A stretch of DNA of 64,000 nucleotides from UQRS01 sp050946935. GTDB lineage: Bacteria; Bacillota; Clostridia; Oscillospirales; Acutalibacteraceae. The notes beneath the pieces were generated by a model. That model was not told the origin of the DNA and ran no database searches. It saw nothing but the letters and a program-made list of their open reading frames with translations. Below, piece after piece: positions 17,447-26,863 of the stretch (position 1 is its first letter; each line of letters opens with the position of its first letter). The translations under genes were made by a program, and so were the position numbers. Where the stretch lies: the NCBI GenBank assembly GCA_050946935.1, contig JBMNVR010000003.1:95728-159727 (forward strand), read 5' to 3'.

Positions 17447-18508
17447 ATGAGTGAAAAAGTATTGATGAAGGGCAATGAGGCGCTGGCCGAGGCGGCAATC
17501 CGGGCCGGTTGTCATCATTTCTTTGGTTATCCGATTACACCGCAGACCGAGCTGGCCGCCTACATGGCTAAGAAGCTGCCCAAGATTGGCGGTACATATC
17601 TTCAGGCGGAGAGCGAGATCGCGGCCATCAACATGGTACAGGGCGCCGGCGCGGCCGGCATCCGGGCCATGACCTCATCCTCCTCGCCGGGCATCAGCCT
17701 CAAAAGCGAGGGCATCTCTTACATGGCGGGGGCGGACGTGCCCGGCCTGATCATCAATGTACAGCGGGGCGGCCCGGGACTGGGCGGCATCCAGCCGTCG
17801 CAGGCCGACTATTGGCAGGCCACCCGCGCCCTCGGCCACGGCGATTTTCATATTCTGGTTTTCGCCCCCTCCACCGTGCAGGAGATGGTCGATCTGGTCG
17901 GCACGGCCTTTGATCTCTCCGACGCTTACCGCGTGCCGGCTATGATTTTGGCCGACGGTATGCTGGGGCAGATGATGGAACCGGTCTCTTTTAAAGAGGA
18001 AGGGGAGAAAACCCTTCCCGAAAAGCCCTGGGCGTTGACCGGGCATCAGGGCAAGCGGGCGCACAATGTGGTGAACTCGCTCTTCCTGCAGGCAAACGAG
18101 CTGGAGGATAAAATTGCCGAGCGTTTTGCGCGGTATGACCGGATTCGGGAGAAGGAGTGCCGCTTTGCCGATTTTATGGCAGAGGATGCGGAGATTCTGG
18201 TTGTTGCTTACGGCGCGACCGCGCGTGTGGCGCAGGCCGCCGTAAAGGAGGCACGCGCTGAGGGGATCAAGGCCGGTTGCTTCCGGCCGATCACGCTTTG
18301 GCCTTTCCCGTCGGCCGAACTGAAACGGCGGGCGGAAACCACCAAGGCTTTTCTGACGGTGGAGATGAGCCGCGGTCAGATGATCGACGACGTCAAGCTG
18401 GCAATCGACTGCAGCCGTCCGGTGGAGTTTTTCGGCCGTACCGGCGGCGTCATCCCTGAGCCGGACGAGATCCTCGCAAAAATCCGGGAGATGGCGGGGA
18501 TTCTCTGA
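17447..18508 (+). CDS. vorB: 2-oxoacid:ferredoxin oxidoreductase alpha subunit (VorB-like)
   Basis: 353 residues. Pyrimidine-domain start KGNEALAEAAIRAGCHHFFGYPITPQTE, the AESEIAAINMVQGA segment with the TPP-activating Glu, and the SSSPGISLKSEGISYM and QRGGPGLGG blocks. It catalyses CoA-dependent oxidative decarboxylation of 2-oxoacids with ferredoxin reduction, together with beta, gamma and delta. The 353-residue length and sequence resemble VorB (branched-chain 2-oxoacid) as well as KorA (2-oxoglutarate), so the substrate is not settled. AAGGAG precedes the ATG. Confidence 0.9.
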   Translation: MSEKVLMKGNEALAEAAIRAGCHHFFGYPITPQTELAAYMAKKLPKIGGTYLQAESEIAAINMVQGAGAAGIRAMTSSSSPGISLKSEGISYMAGADVPGLIINVQRGGPGLGGIQPSQADYWQATRALGHGDFHILVFAPSTVQEMVDLVGTAFDLSDAYRVPAMILADGMLGQMMEPVSFKEEGEKTLPEKPWALTGHQGKRAHNVVNSLFLQANELEDKIAERFARYDRIREKECRFADFMAEDAEILVVAYGATARVAQAAVKEARAEGIKAGCFRPITLWPFPSAELKRRAETTKAFLTVEMSRGQMIDDVKLAIDCSRPVEFFGRTGGVIPEPDEILAKIREMAGIL

Positions 18509-18637
18509 ACCCGGTGGGGAAAACGGAGGAGTTTTCTCCGCAAACCTACATGAGAAAAAGACGCGCGCCCGGGCGCAAACGTCGGGTGCGTCGCTTGACA
18601 AAAGTGTTCTATATAGGCAGGAAAGGATTGAGGAAGA

Positions 18638-19393
18638 ATGGCAGTCGTATTTGACAGGCCGAAGTCGTTGGTCGACCGTCCCACGCATTATTGCCCGGGA
18701 TGCGGCCACGGTATTGTCCATCGCCTGGTGGCGGAGGTTATGGACGAACTCGGGATTGAGGGAAACGCTGTTGGCGTCGCGCCGGTTGGTTGCGCCGTTA
18801 TGGCATATGATTATTTTGGTTGTGATATGATCGAAGCGCCGCACGGCCGCGCGCCGGCGGTGGCGACCGGCATTAAACGCGCCCGGCCGGAGAATATTGT
18901 ATTTACCTATCAGGGGGATGGAGACCTCGCCGCCATCGGTACGGCCGAAACGGTGCATTCCGCCACCCGCGGGGAAAACATCACGGTTATCTTTATCAAC
19001 AACGCGATTTACGGTATGACCGGCGGTCAGATGGCGCCCACCACCCTGCCGGGACAGGTGACCCAGACGACCCCCTATGGCCGGGATGTAAGCTACTCCG
19101 GCAATCCGGTTCGCGTGTGCGAGATGCTTTCCACCCTCGACGGAGTTGCGTTGGCCCAGCGGGTCACGGTTGACACCGTGCCTCATGTGCGCCAGGCGAA
19201 GGAGGCGATCCGCAAGGGCTTCCAGAACCAGATCGACAAAAAAGGTTTCTCGATTATTGAGGTTGTCAGTACCTGCCCGACCAACTGGGGGCTGTCGCCG
19301 GTCGACGCTTTCCAGTGGCTGCGGGACAACATGCTGCCCTACTATCCTCTCGGCGTATATAAGGAGAAGAAGGAGGATTCCGGCAATGACTGA
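18638..19393 (+). CDS. 2-oxoacid:ferredoxin oxidoreductase beta (TPP-binding) subunit
   Basis: 251 residues. YCPGCGHGIVHRLVAE at the start, the GDGDLAAIG (about 91-99) to NNAIYGMTGGQ (about 121-131) TPP-Mg motif, and the APVGCAV segment. It binds TPP and works with the alpha subunit encoded 130 bases upstream. The gap between them contains a GC-rich palindrome near 18572-18585 but no gene. Its last 8 bases overlap the gamma gene. Confidence 0.93.
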   Translation: MAVVFDRPKSLVDRPTHYCPGCGHGIVHRLVAEVMDELGIEGNAVGVAPVGCAVMAYDYFGCDMIEAPHGRAPAVATGIKRARPENIVFTYQGDGDLAAIGTAETVHSATRGENITVIFINNAIYGMTGGQMAPTTLPGQVTQTTPYGRDVSYSGNPVRVCEMLSTLDGVALAQRVTVDTVPHVRQAKEAIRKGFQNQIDKKGFSIIEVVSTCPTNWGLSPVDAFQWLRDNMLPYYPLGVYKEKKEDSGND

Positions 19394-19925
19394 TTATAAA
19401 ATGGTTTTCGCCGGCTTCGGCGGACAGGGCATCCTCTTCGCCGGGAAGGTTGCGGCCAACGCCGGCCTCCACGACGGAAAAGAGGTTTCCTGGCTGCCCT
19501 CTTACGGGCCGGAGATGCGGGGCGGTACGGCTAACTGCAGTGTTTGCATTTCGGATGAGCCGATCGGTTCTCCGCTGGTGGTGCGGCCGAATATCCTGGT
19601 AGCCATGAACCAGCCGTCGTATGAGAAGTTTATCGACAAGGTGGCGCCGGGTGGACTGGTCGTTTATGACAGTACACTGATCCATGCTGACGCGCCGCGC
19701 GGCGACCTGACCATCATTGCCATTCCGGCCACCGCTATGGCGGAGGAGCAGGATTTGAAAGGCCTTGCGAACATCATCATCCTCGGCAAGGTGCTGGAGC
19801 AGACCGGCTTCGCCACGATGGAGGGCATCAAGGGCGGCGTCGAACACGCCGTACCGCCAAAAAAACAGCATTTGATTGCCGCCAATCTGCGTGCGATCGA
19901 GCTGGGACAGGCATTTGAAGCGTAA
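19386..19925 (+). CDS. 2-oxoacid:ferredoxin oxidoreductase gamma subunit
   Basis: 179 residues. The family glycine motif FAGFGGQGILFAGKV lies at the start, followed by WLPSYGPEMRGGTANCSVCIS, the typical gamma-subunit block, and VAMNQPSYEKF. It completes the four-subunit ferredoxin-linked enzyme. The ATG at 19386 lies inside the end of the beta gene, so the two are coupled. A strong terminator follows at 19945. Confidence 0.93.
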   Translation: MTDYKMVFAGFGGQGILFAGKVAANAGLHDGKEVSWLPSYGPEMRGGTANCSVCISDEPIGSPLVVRPNILVAMNQPSYEKFIDKVAPGGLVVYDSTLIHADAPRGDLTIIAIPATAMAEEQDLKGLANIIILGKVLEQTGFATMEGIKGGVEHAVPPKKQHLIAANLRAIELGQAFEA

Positions 19926-19944
19926 GCAAACTTTGGTTTGCACA

Positions 19945-19990
19945 ACGCCCTGCAAACGAATAGATATTCGTTTGCAGGGCGTTTATTTGC
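19945..19990 (+). terminator. Terminator of oxidoreductase operon
   Basis: A perfect 18-base stem (19945-19962 with 19965-19982) separated by GA, then a T-rich tail. The rest of the 19926-20242 gap holds only the rml promoter. Confidence 0.85.
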
Positions 19991-20127
19991 TTTGCTTTTC
20001 AGCGCCGCCTCTCTCGCCGCCGCGCAAAACAAGTCGTCAAGCGTGGAAAATTCGGACAGGATGGTCGGCCTTGCCGACTCTCTGCCCGGCAGGGCCGGCG
20101 GTTTGCTCTGACTTCGGTTGCCAAGCA

Positions 20128-20156
20128 TTGACAATTTGGGCATTTCATTGTAAAAT
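20128..20156 (+). promoter_or_regulatory. Promoter of rhamnose/glycan locus
   Basis: TTGACA (20128-20133), 17-base spacer and TAAAAT (20151-20156), about 86 bases before rmlA. It is the only good promoter seen ahead of the 10-kb glycan gene run. Confidence 0.75.
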
Positions 20157-20242
20157 ATTCTAAATGATTCTGTCCGCCTGTCGAAAAACGGGGGACGGGG
20201 CGTGAAAAATGCAGAAAACCGAAAAGAAAGGAACCTTGTTTT

Positions 20243-21115
20243 ATGAAAGGGATTATTCTTGCGGGCGGCGCCGGTACACGGTTGTATCCGTCCACGCTGG
20301 CGGTTTCCAAGCAGATGCTTACAATATATGACAAGCCGATGGTTTATTATCCGATGTCGACTCTGATGCTGGCCGGAATCCGGGAGGTGCTGATTATCTC
20401 TACTCCGCGGGATCTGCCCTGCTATAAGGAGCTGTTCGGAGATGGCGCTCAGCTTGGAATGCAGATTTCCTACGCGCAGCAGGATAAGCCGCGCGGCCTT
20501 GCCGACGCTTTTATTTTAGGGGCGGAATTTATCGGCTCGGACAGTGTTTGCCTTGTACTTGGGGATAATATATTCTATGGCTACGGTTTTTCCGAGCGGC
20601 TGCAGGCTGCCGCCGCCAGAAAATCAGGCGCCACAATTTTCGGCTATCACGTCAGCAATCCCAAGGAGTTCGGCGTGGTGGAATACGATAAGGACTGGAA
20701 CGTCCTCTCGATTGAGGAAAAGCCGGAACACCCCAAATCCAACTACGCTGTGCCGGGTCTTTATTTTTATGATAACGAGGTGGTCGAAATCGCGAGAAAT
20801 GTCCAACCCTCTGCCAGAGGGGAACTGGAAATCACCTCGGTCAATAATGAGTATCTGCGCCGCGGCCGCCTGAAGGTTGAACTGTTCGGGCGCGGTATGG
20901 CCTGGCTGGATACCGGCAACCATCGCTCGATGCTGGCCGCTTCCAATTTTATCGAGGCGGTGCAGACCCGGCAGGGTCTTTATGTCGCCTGCCTGGAAGA
21001 AATCGCCTACAACAACGATTTTATCACGAGAGAGATGCTGCTGAAACAGGCCGAGCGCCTGAAAACGACCGAGTACGGCCAATACCTCTTCAAAATTGCG
21101 GAGAAGGAGAATTAA
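20243..21115 (+). CDS. rmlA: Glucose-1-phosphate thymidylyltransferase
   Basis: 290 residues, the standard RmlA length. The nucleotidyltransferase signature GIILAGGAGTRLYPST is at the start, and LVLGDNIFYG, EEKPEHPKSNYAVPGLYFYD and AWLDTGNHRSM are typical. It joins dTTP and glucose-1-phosphate, the first step of dTDP-L-rhamnose synthesis. AAAGGAA precedes the ATG. It leads the order rmlA-rmlD-rmlB-GT-rmlC. Confidence 0.96.
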   Translation: MKGIILAGGAGTRLYPSTLAVSKQMLTIYDKPMVYYPMSTLMLAGIREVLIISTPRDLPCYKELFGDGAQLGMQISYAQQDKPRGLADAFILGAEFIGSDSVCLVLGDNIFYGYGFSERLQAAAARKSGATIFGYHVSNPKEFGVVEYDKDWNVLSIEEKPEHPKSNYAVPGLYFYDNEVVEIARNVQPSARGELEITSVNNEYLRRGRLKVELFGRGMAWLDTGNHRSMLAASNFIEAVQTRQGLYVACLEEIAYNNDFITREMLLKQAERLKTTEYGQYLFKIAEKEN

Positions 21116-21121
21116 CCTATT

Positions 21122-22015
21122 ATGATGATTCTGATTACCGGATGCGACGGGCAGCTCGGGCAGGAATTGCAATCTATCCTGACATCCGGCCATAGCGAGA
21201 TCGGCCCGATCCCGGAGGAACTGGAGGACTGCGATATTTCTGCGGTCGACGTGGACGAGCTGGATATCACCGACACGGCCGCTGTCCTCGGCTTTGTGCG
21301 TTCAAGCGCGCCCGACGTGATTATCAACTGCGCTGCGATGACCAACGTCAATGCCTGTGAGAGCGAGTTGGTCACCGCCATGCGAGTTAACGCCATCGGG
21401 CCGCGTAATCTGGCCCTCGCGGCGGAGGAGATCGGCGCCAAGCTGATCCACGTCTCCACCGACTATGTGTTCAGCGGCAACGGTTCGGTGCCCTACTGCG
21501 AGTGGGATGAGACCGAGCCGAACACCGTTTATGGGAAATCCAAGCTGCTCGGGGAGCAGTACGTCCTCGATACCTGCCACCGCGCCTTTGTCGTGCGGAC
21601 GGCCTGGCTGTACGGGCTGGTCGGGGGCAATTTTGTCAAGACCATGCGCCGCCTCGGACGGGAGAAGGGGGAGGTCACGGTGGTCTACGACCAGCGGGGC
21701 AACCCGACCAACGCCAACGATTTGGCCCACCATCTGCTCAAGCTTGCGGTGGGGGAGGAATATGGTATTTATCACTGCACCGGCAGCGGGGAGTGCAGTT
21801 GGTTTGATTTCGCCTGCAAGATTATGGAGTATTCGGGCATCGCCTGTCGGGTGAATCCCTGCACAACGGCCGAGTATCCGACCCCGGCGCCCCGGCCGGC
21901 CTATTCCGCTTTGCGCAACCTGATGTTGGAATCGACCGTCGGGGACGAAATGCGCCCGTGGGAGGATGCTTTGCAAAGCTATTGTCAGAAGTTGAACCAA
22001 ACCGAGCAGGGTTGA
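21122..22015 (+). CDS. rmlD: dTDP-4-dehydrorhamnose reductase
   Basis: 297 residues. SDR motif ITGCDGQLGQEL at the start, VSTDYVFSGNG (about 119-129), and the catalytic YGKSKLLGE (about 140-148). It reduces dTDP-4-keto-L-rhamnose to dTDP-L-rhamnose with NAD(P)H. It starts 6 bases after rmlA; a second ATG at 21125 is equally possible. The last acting enzyme of the pathway is encoded second in this operon. Confidence 0.95.
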   Translation: MMILITGCDGQLGQELQSILTSGHSEIGPIPEELEDCDISAVDVDELDITDTAAVLGFVRSSAPDVIINCAAMTNVNACESELVTAMRVNAIGPRNLALAAEEIGAKLIHVSTDYVFSGNGSVPYCEWDETEPNTVYGKSKLLGEQYVLDTCHRAFVVRTAWLYGLVGGNFVKTMRRLGREKGEVTVVYDQRGNPTNANDLAHHLLKLAVGEEYGIYHCTGSGECSWFDFACKIMEYSGIACRVNPCTTAEYPTPAPRPAYSALRNLMLESTVGDEMRPWEDALQSYCQKLNQTEQG

Positions 22016-22062
22016 CCGCCCTTTTTTAAAGTACGCTTTATAAAAGAAAGGAAATGGCTTTT

Positions 22063-23124
22063 ATGACGAAAACCTATCTTGTGACCGGCGGCGCCGGCTT
22101 TATCGGATCCAATTTTGTTTTGTATATGCTGCAAAAATACCCGGATATAAAGATCATCAACCTGGACAAGCTGACCTACGCCGGCAATCTGGAAAATCTT
22201 AAGTCGGTTGAAAAGGATCCCCGTTACACCTTTGTGCAGGCGGACATCTGCGATAAGGCCGCGGTGGAGAAGCTGTTTTCGGAAAATGAGATCGACTATG
22301 TCGTCAACTTCGCGGCCGAGAGCCATGTTGACCGCAGCATCTCGAATCCGGAAATTTTTGTCCAGACCAACGTGATGGGCACCGTCAACCTGCTGGCCGC
22401 CGCCAAACAGGCGTGGCAGACCGGCGACGACCAGTACCGCGAGGGGGTAAAATACCTCCAGGTTTCGACCGACGAGGTTTACGGCTCTCTGGGCGAGACC
22501 GGCTATTTTATGGAGACAACCCCGCTCGATCCGCACAGCCCTTATTCTTCCAGCAAGGCGTCGGCTGACCTGTTTGTCAAAGCCTTCCACGACACCTATA
22601 AATTCCCGATGAACATCACCCGCTGCTCCAACAACTACGGCCCCTACCAGTTTCCGGAAAAGCTGATCCCCCTGATCATGAACAACACCCTGCTGCACAA
22701 GGATCTGCCGGTTTACGGCGACGGGATGCAGGTGCGCGACTGGCTGTATGTGGAGGATCACTGCAAAGCCATCGATATGGTGCTGACCGGCGGCGTTTCG
22801 GGCGAGGTGTACAATGTCGGAGGACACAACGAGCGGCCGAATATTTTTATCGTCAAGACCATCATTGCCTATATCAAAGAGCATGTCGACAGCGAGGTGG
22901 GCGAGCATATGATTAAGTATGTCACCGACCGCAAGGGTCACGACCGTCGCTACGGCATCGACCCGACCAAGATCAAGGATGCGCTCGGCTGGTATCCGGA
23001 GACTGCTTTTGAGGTCGGCATTAAAAAGACGCTGCAATGGTACCTGGATAATCGCGACTGGGTGGAGAATGTAACCAGCGGCGCTTATCAGAGCTATTAC
23101 GAAAAGATGTACGGGGACAAATAA
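22063..23124 (+). CDS. rmlB: dTDP-glucose 4,6-dehydratase
   Basis: 353 residues. YLVTGGAGFIGSNFV at the start, FAAESHVDRSI, STDEVYGSLGE and the catalytic YSSSKASAD are all typical of RmlB. It oxidises C-4 and removes water at C-5/C-6 of dTDP-glucose. ATG 22063 is preferred over ATG 22054 because the SD AAAGAAAGGA ends about 11 bases from it and only 2 from the other. Confidence 0.96.
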   Translation: MTKTYLVTGGAGFIGSNFVLYMLQKYPDIKIINLDKLTYAGNLENLKSVEKDPRYTFVQADICDKAAVEKLFSENEIDYVVNFAAESHVDRSISNPEIFVQTNVMGTVNLLAAAKQAWQTGDDQYREGVKYLQVSTDEVYGSLGETGYFMETTPLDPHSPYSSSKASADLFVKAFHDTYKFPMNITRCSNNYGPYQFPEKLIPLIMNNTLLHKDLPVYGDGMQVRDWLYVEDHCKAIDMVLTGGVSGEVYNVGGHNERPNIFIVKTIIAYIKEHVDSEVGEHMIKYVTDRKGHDRRYGIDPTKIKDALGWYPETAFEVGIKKTLQWYLDNRDWVENVTSGAYQSYYEKMYGDK

Positions 23125-23127
23125 GTC

Positions 23128-24129
23128 ATGCAAAAGGTTTCGATTGTCATGGCGACCTACTGCGGGGAGAGGTATGTTGAGGCGCAGCTTTCCTCCCTGC
23201 TGGCGCAGACCCGTCCGGCCGACGAGGTGCTGATCTTCGATGATTGCTCATCCGACCGTACGGCGGAGATTGTCTCTGATTTTATCTCGAAAAACGGCCT
23301 TGCCCACTGGCGCTTCCGGGTAAACGAAAAAAACCTTGGGTTTATCGAAAATTTTCGTTCGCTGCTGCAGGCGGCAACAGGGGATATCCTCTTTCTCTGC
23401 GACCAGGACGACGTATGGTATCCCGATAAGCTCGAGCGGATGCTGGACGTGTTTGCCGGGCATCCGGATGCGATGTCGGTGAATGGCGGCTTCGATTTTA
23501 TCGACGGGGAGGGGAGGCAAGTTCTTTCGGTCACGGCCGAAGGACACAGCAACCACGATCTGATCTTCCGCCCGATCGAGCCGGACGCGGCCGTACCGCT
23601 TTCGTATGCGGAGGTGTTGCGCGGCAATGCTTCTCCCGGGTGCACGATGGCCGTCCGGCGGGAGTTGCGGGACTATTATCTCGCCCACACGACGGGGCTG
23701 ATTCCGCACGACTGGGAGTTGAATATTTTCGCGGGAGAGATTGGAAAGGCATATTTTTATAACCGGGCGGTGATCGGCTATCGTATCCACGGCGGCAATG
23801 TGATCGGCCTGAAAATCGGGGACGGGAAAACCCATCTGACCACCGGTGTGGATGAGGATCGGCGTTTGAAAATTTTCCGCGATCAGGAGAAGCTGCTTCG
23901 GTTTTATAAAACGCAGATTTCCTCCGACGACGCGGAGGTGCAGACCTATATCCGACATTTTGAAAGCTATCTGAGGCTTCGGGAAAAATGCCTTGTCCGG
24001 CACAACCCGTTCGCCTTTTTCGGCTTTCTGGCGCATTACAGGCATCTGCGGCCAAATATTCCGGTACGCAGCCTGTTCGGCGACCTGGTGTATGCGCTTC
24101 GCATACAGAAATTTTTTGAAAGAACGTGA
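23128..24129 (+). CDS. GT2 family glycosyltransferase (rhamnosyltransferase-like)
   Basis: 333 residues. GT-A fold with KVSIVMATYCGERYVEAQLSS at the start, DDCSSDRT, and the metal-binding CDQDDVWYPDK segment (about 91-101). Membrane segments are not evident, so it likely acts at the inner face on undecaprenyl-linked sugars. The EAQLSSLLAQT type is common among rhamnosyltransferases, and it sits between rmlB and rmlC, so rhamnose transfer is a fair inference. It is longer than its paralogue at 24693 by about 100 residues. Confidence 0.82.
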   Translation: MQKVSIVMATYCGERYVEAQLSSLLAQTRPADEVLIFDDCSSDRTAEIVSDFISKNGLAHWRFRVNEKNLGFIENFRSLLQAATGDILFLCDQDDVWYPDKLERMLDVFAGHPDAMSVNGGFDFIDGEGRQVLSVTAEGHSNHDLIFRPIEPDAAVPLSYAEVLRGNASPGCTMAVRRELRDYYLAHTTGLIPHDWELNIFAGEIGKAYFYNRAVIGYRIHGGNVIGLKIGDGKTHLTTGVDEDRRLKIFRDQEKLLRFYKTQISSDDAEVQTYIRHFESYLRLREKCLVRHNPFAFFGFLAHYRHLRPNIPVRSLFGDLVYALRIQKFFERT

Positions 24130-24135
24130 TTTTTC

Positions 24136-24696
24136 ATGGGAAAATTTCAGTTTGAAAAAACCCCGCTCGAGGGGGTATACGTAATTTCCCCGACCGTGTT
24201 CGGCGACGACCGCGGTTATTTTATGGAAACATATCAGTATGAGGAATTTGCGGCGGCCGGCCTCGACATGACCTTTGTGCAGGACAATCAGTCCAAGTCA
24301 AAGCGCGGCGTGCTGCGCGGCCTGCATTTTCAGACCCGCAATCCCCAGGGCAAGCTGGTCCGGGTCATCCGGGGCGAGGTGTACGACGTCGCCGTGGACA
24401 TCCGGAAGGGCAGCCCGACCTTTGGCCGGCACTTCGGCGTCCGCCTGAGCGAAGAGAATAAAAAACAGTTCTATGTTCCCGAGGGGTTTGCCCACGGATT
24501 TCTGGTTACGTCGGACACGGCTGAGTTTGTGTACAAGTGCACCAACTATTATGACCCGTCAAGCGAGGCCGGCATCCTCTGGAATGATCCGGAGCTTGCC
24601 ATCGACTGGCCGATTGCGGAGGATATGGAGATTCTGCTTTCCGACAAGGATAAAAAACAGCAGAGCTTTGCCGACTACTGTAAAAACAACGGATGA
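24136..24696 (+). CDS. rmlC: dTDP-4-dehydrorhamnose 3,5-epimerase
   Basis: 186 residues, cupin fold. The FGDDRGYFMETYQ start, QDNQSKSKRGVLRGLHFQ (catalytic His in LRGLHFQ, about 64), VYDVAVDIRKGSPTFG and PEGFAHGF are all RmlC features. It epimerises C-3 and C-5 of dTDP-4-keto-6-deoxyglucose. With rmlA, rmlB and rmlD it completes dTDP-L-rhamnose synthesis. Its stop overlaps the next start (ATGA at 24693). Confidence 0.95.
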   Translation: MGKFQFEKTPLEGVYVISPTVFGDDRGYFMETYQYEEFAAAGLDMTFVQDNQSKSKRGVLRGLHFQTRNPQGKLVRVIRGEVYDVAVDIRKGSPTFGRHFGVRLSEENKKQFYVPEGFAHGFLVTSDTAEFVYKCTNYYDPSSEAGILWNDPELAIDWPIAEDMEILLSDKDKKQQSFADYCKNNG

Positions 24697-25403
24697 GCGG
24701 GAGATTGCGGGTCTCGGTCGCGATGGCGGCGTATAATGGCGAGGCCTTTATTAAAGAACAGATTGCGTCTATCCTCCCCCAGCTTGGGGAGGAGGACGAG
24801 TTGGTGATTTCTCTCGATCCGTCGGACGACCGCACGGCGGAGGTTATAAAGGATTTTGCAGATTTCCGTATCCGGCTGCTGGACGGGCCGGGTCAGGGTT
24901 TGCAGAAGAATTTTGAAAACGCTCTGCGGCACTGCGGGGGAGAGATTCTCTTCCTTTGCGATCAGGACGACGTCTGGGCGCCGGATAAGGTTGCGGCCGT
25001 GCGGGAGATTTTTGAGAACGGCGACGCACTGTTGGTCCTGCACGACGCACAGATTACCGACGGCGCGCTGCGGGTGACCGAACCCTCCTTTTTTGCGGCG
25101 CACGGGACGCGGACCGGGTTTTGGCGCAATGTGTTACGAAATTCCTATATCGGATGCTGCATGGCGTTCCGCCGGCCTCTTTTGGAGAGAATTTTGCCCT
25201 TTCCCGACCGGCTGCCCATGCACGACCAGTGGATCGGACTGCGGGCCGAGCGCAGCGGCAGGGTTGTGCTGCTTGCCCGTCCGCTGCTTTTGTACCGGCG
25301 GCACGGCGGCAATGCGAGCGGGGAGACGCACGCCTCTTTGCCACAGATGCTACGGTGGAGAGGACAACTGCTTTTGGCACTGATGCGGCGCCGGAAAAAA
25401 TAA
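24693..25403 (+). CDS. GT2 family glycosyltransferase
   Basis: 236 residues, a short GT-A glycosyltransferase. RVSVAMAAYNGEAFIKEQI at the start, LDPSDDRT, and CDQDDVWAPDKV (about 89-100) as the metal-binding motif. It resembles the product of 23128 in the first 110 residues but lacks the longer C-terminal part, ending in a basic RWRGQLLLALMRRRKK tail. It is translationally coupled to rmlC through an ATGA overlap. Donor and acceptor are unknown. Confidence 0.8.
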   Translation: MSGRLRVSVAMAAYNGEAFIKEQIASILPQLGEEDELVISLDPSDDRTAEVIKDFADFRIRLLDGPGQGLQKNFENALRHCGGEILFLCDQDDVWAPDKVAAVREIFENGDALLVLHDAQITDGALRVTEPSFFAAHGTRTGFWRNVLRNSYIGCCMAFRRPLLERILPFPDRLPMHDQWIGLRAERSGRVVLLARPLLLYRRHGGNASGETHASLPQMLRWRGQLLLALMRRRKK

Positions 25404-25431
25404 CCGGCAGTACGGAGGTTTTGCAATTACT

Positions 25432-26859
25432 ATGGAAAAAGCTTTACAATGGCTTCGGAATATCGCGCTGGGCATGACGCTGGTATTCGTAATCGAGCTG
25501 ATCTTTGGTTACACCGGGGCGATGGTTTTTATCGCCGGAACGGAAATTCGGACGGTTTTGTTCGTTTTATCCGCGGGGCTTCTTTATGTGTATTGTTTGG
25601 CGTATGTGCTCGCGAACCGGGTGAAGATTTTCTCACTACGGGATAAAAATTCGGTTTTTGGATCCTTTCGATTGTTTGATTGGGTGCTGGTGGCCTTTAC
25701 GATTTCTTCGGCTGTTTCCTTGTTTGTTGTACCGCGACTGACCGGCGGCAGCCTTCTTCTCGCCAAACGGGAGGGACTGGCCTGCCTTTGCATGTTGCTG
25801 CTGTATTTTCCCATCGGCTTTATGATTCGAAGGGGGCTTTTAAATTTCGACCGATTTGAAAAGATTCTGTATTGGCTCTGTCTGGCTTTTTCGGTGCAGC
25901 ACATTGTTTTGTATTTGGGAGAGACGATGCACGGCGGCTTTATTGAAGGGTATTTCGATCTGCTGCAGAGCATTCTCGGCCCCGGCGCGCAATTCCCGCC
26001 AGTAATCCTCGGACACGGCGGTTATCCGCGCGTGATGTTTCTGACCTCGATTTATATTATTGTTGGTATTTATCTTGTGCTGCGGCGTTTGCCCAAGCTG
26101 CGCGTATCCGATTATATTGTGATGGCGGTGCATGTTACGGCGTTTTTGACCACTATGACCAAATCGGTTTGGTATGGTGTGATTGTCGGTCTGACTGTTT
26201 TCACCGCCCTGTATGGGATCAAGCATCTGCGCCGTCGCAATTGGAAGGAACTTGGAAAGTATGTCGGGCTGCTGGCCGGTATTATGGCGTTGGTGTTTAT
26301 TCTCAACGCCACGCTGTTTAGCGGTATGGTCGCGGCGCGGATGAACAACTCTTTCAACAGCAGCAAGTATTCGATCACCCCCGGCGAGGATGAAACCGAG
26401 CTGGAGCGTCTCGACCGCGAGGGGGCGATGATCTCTAACGACATTAAGATCGAGCAGACCGAAAAGCTGCTCGGCAAGTGGATGGAGAGCCCGATCCTCG
26501 GCTGCGGCTACGGTGCGTATGTGGAGGGGTATACCCGGTCGGAGGAAGCAATTTTTTCTTATGAAATGCAGTTTCCGGCTCTTTTGATGAAGATCGGTGT
26601 AATCGGCATCGGTTTGCTGTTCTTTTTGCTGATCGCCATGGTGGTCAACCTCCGCCGGGCGAAAAAAGACGGCGGAGACACCACGGCCTCCTATGCGTGG
26701 CTGTTTTTGCTGATCAGCTTCGGCGTATGCGTACAGACCAATCCGCTGTTGCTGAATTATAACGGAATGTCTCTGATTGTCCTGCTGCTGGCGACCTGCG
26801 CCGCGATCGGGTACAGAGGGGAACATATGCGGCTGTCCGGGAGGACGGAGGAACTTTAA
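25432..26859 (+). CDS. Wzy-like O-antigen/polysaccharide polymerase
   Basis: 475 residues, mostly membrane: about eleven hydrophobic segments. A large extracytoplasmic loop (about 290-375) contains charged residues, including the acidic GEDETELERLDREGAM stretch. Multi-spanning topology with one large loop near the C-terminus is the hallmark of Wzy/WaaL-type polymerases and ligases, which have little sequence conservation. It lies between glycosyltransferases and the flippase gene. Polymerase is favoured over ligase by the Wzx/Wzy locus layout, but this is inference. Confidence 0.7.
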   Translation: MEKALQWLRNIALGMTLVFVIELIFGYTGAMVFIAGTEIRTVLFVLSAGLLYVYCLAYVLANRVKIFSLRDKNSVFGSFRLFDWVLVAFTISSAVSLFVVPRLTGGSLLLAKREGLACLCMLLLYFPIGFMIRRGLLNFDRFEKILYWLCLAFSVQHIVLYLGETMHGGFIEGYFDLLQSILGPGAQFPPVILGHGGYPRVMFLTSIYIIVGIYLVLRRLPKLRVSDYIVMAVHVTAFLTTMTKSVWYGVIVGLTVFTALYGIKHLRRRNWKELGKYVGLLAGIMALVFILNATLFSGMVAARMNNSFNSSKYSITPGEDETELERLDREGAMISNDIKIEQTEKLLGKWMESPILGCGYGAYVEGYTRSEEAIFSYEMQFPALLMKIGVIGIGLLFFLLIAMVVNLRRAKKDGGDTTASYAWLFLLISFGVCVQTNPLLLNYNGMSLIVLLLATCAAIGYRGEHMRLSGRTEEL

Positions 26860-26863
26860 GACT

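Noticed and set aside
18595..18617. TTGACA followed by TATATA before the oxidoreductase beta gene
   Set aside because: The spacing is about 10 bases, too short for a sigma-A promoter, and the gene is inside an operon.
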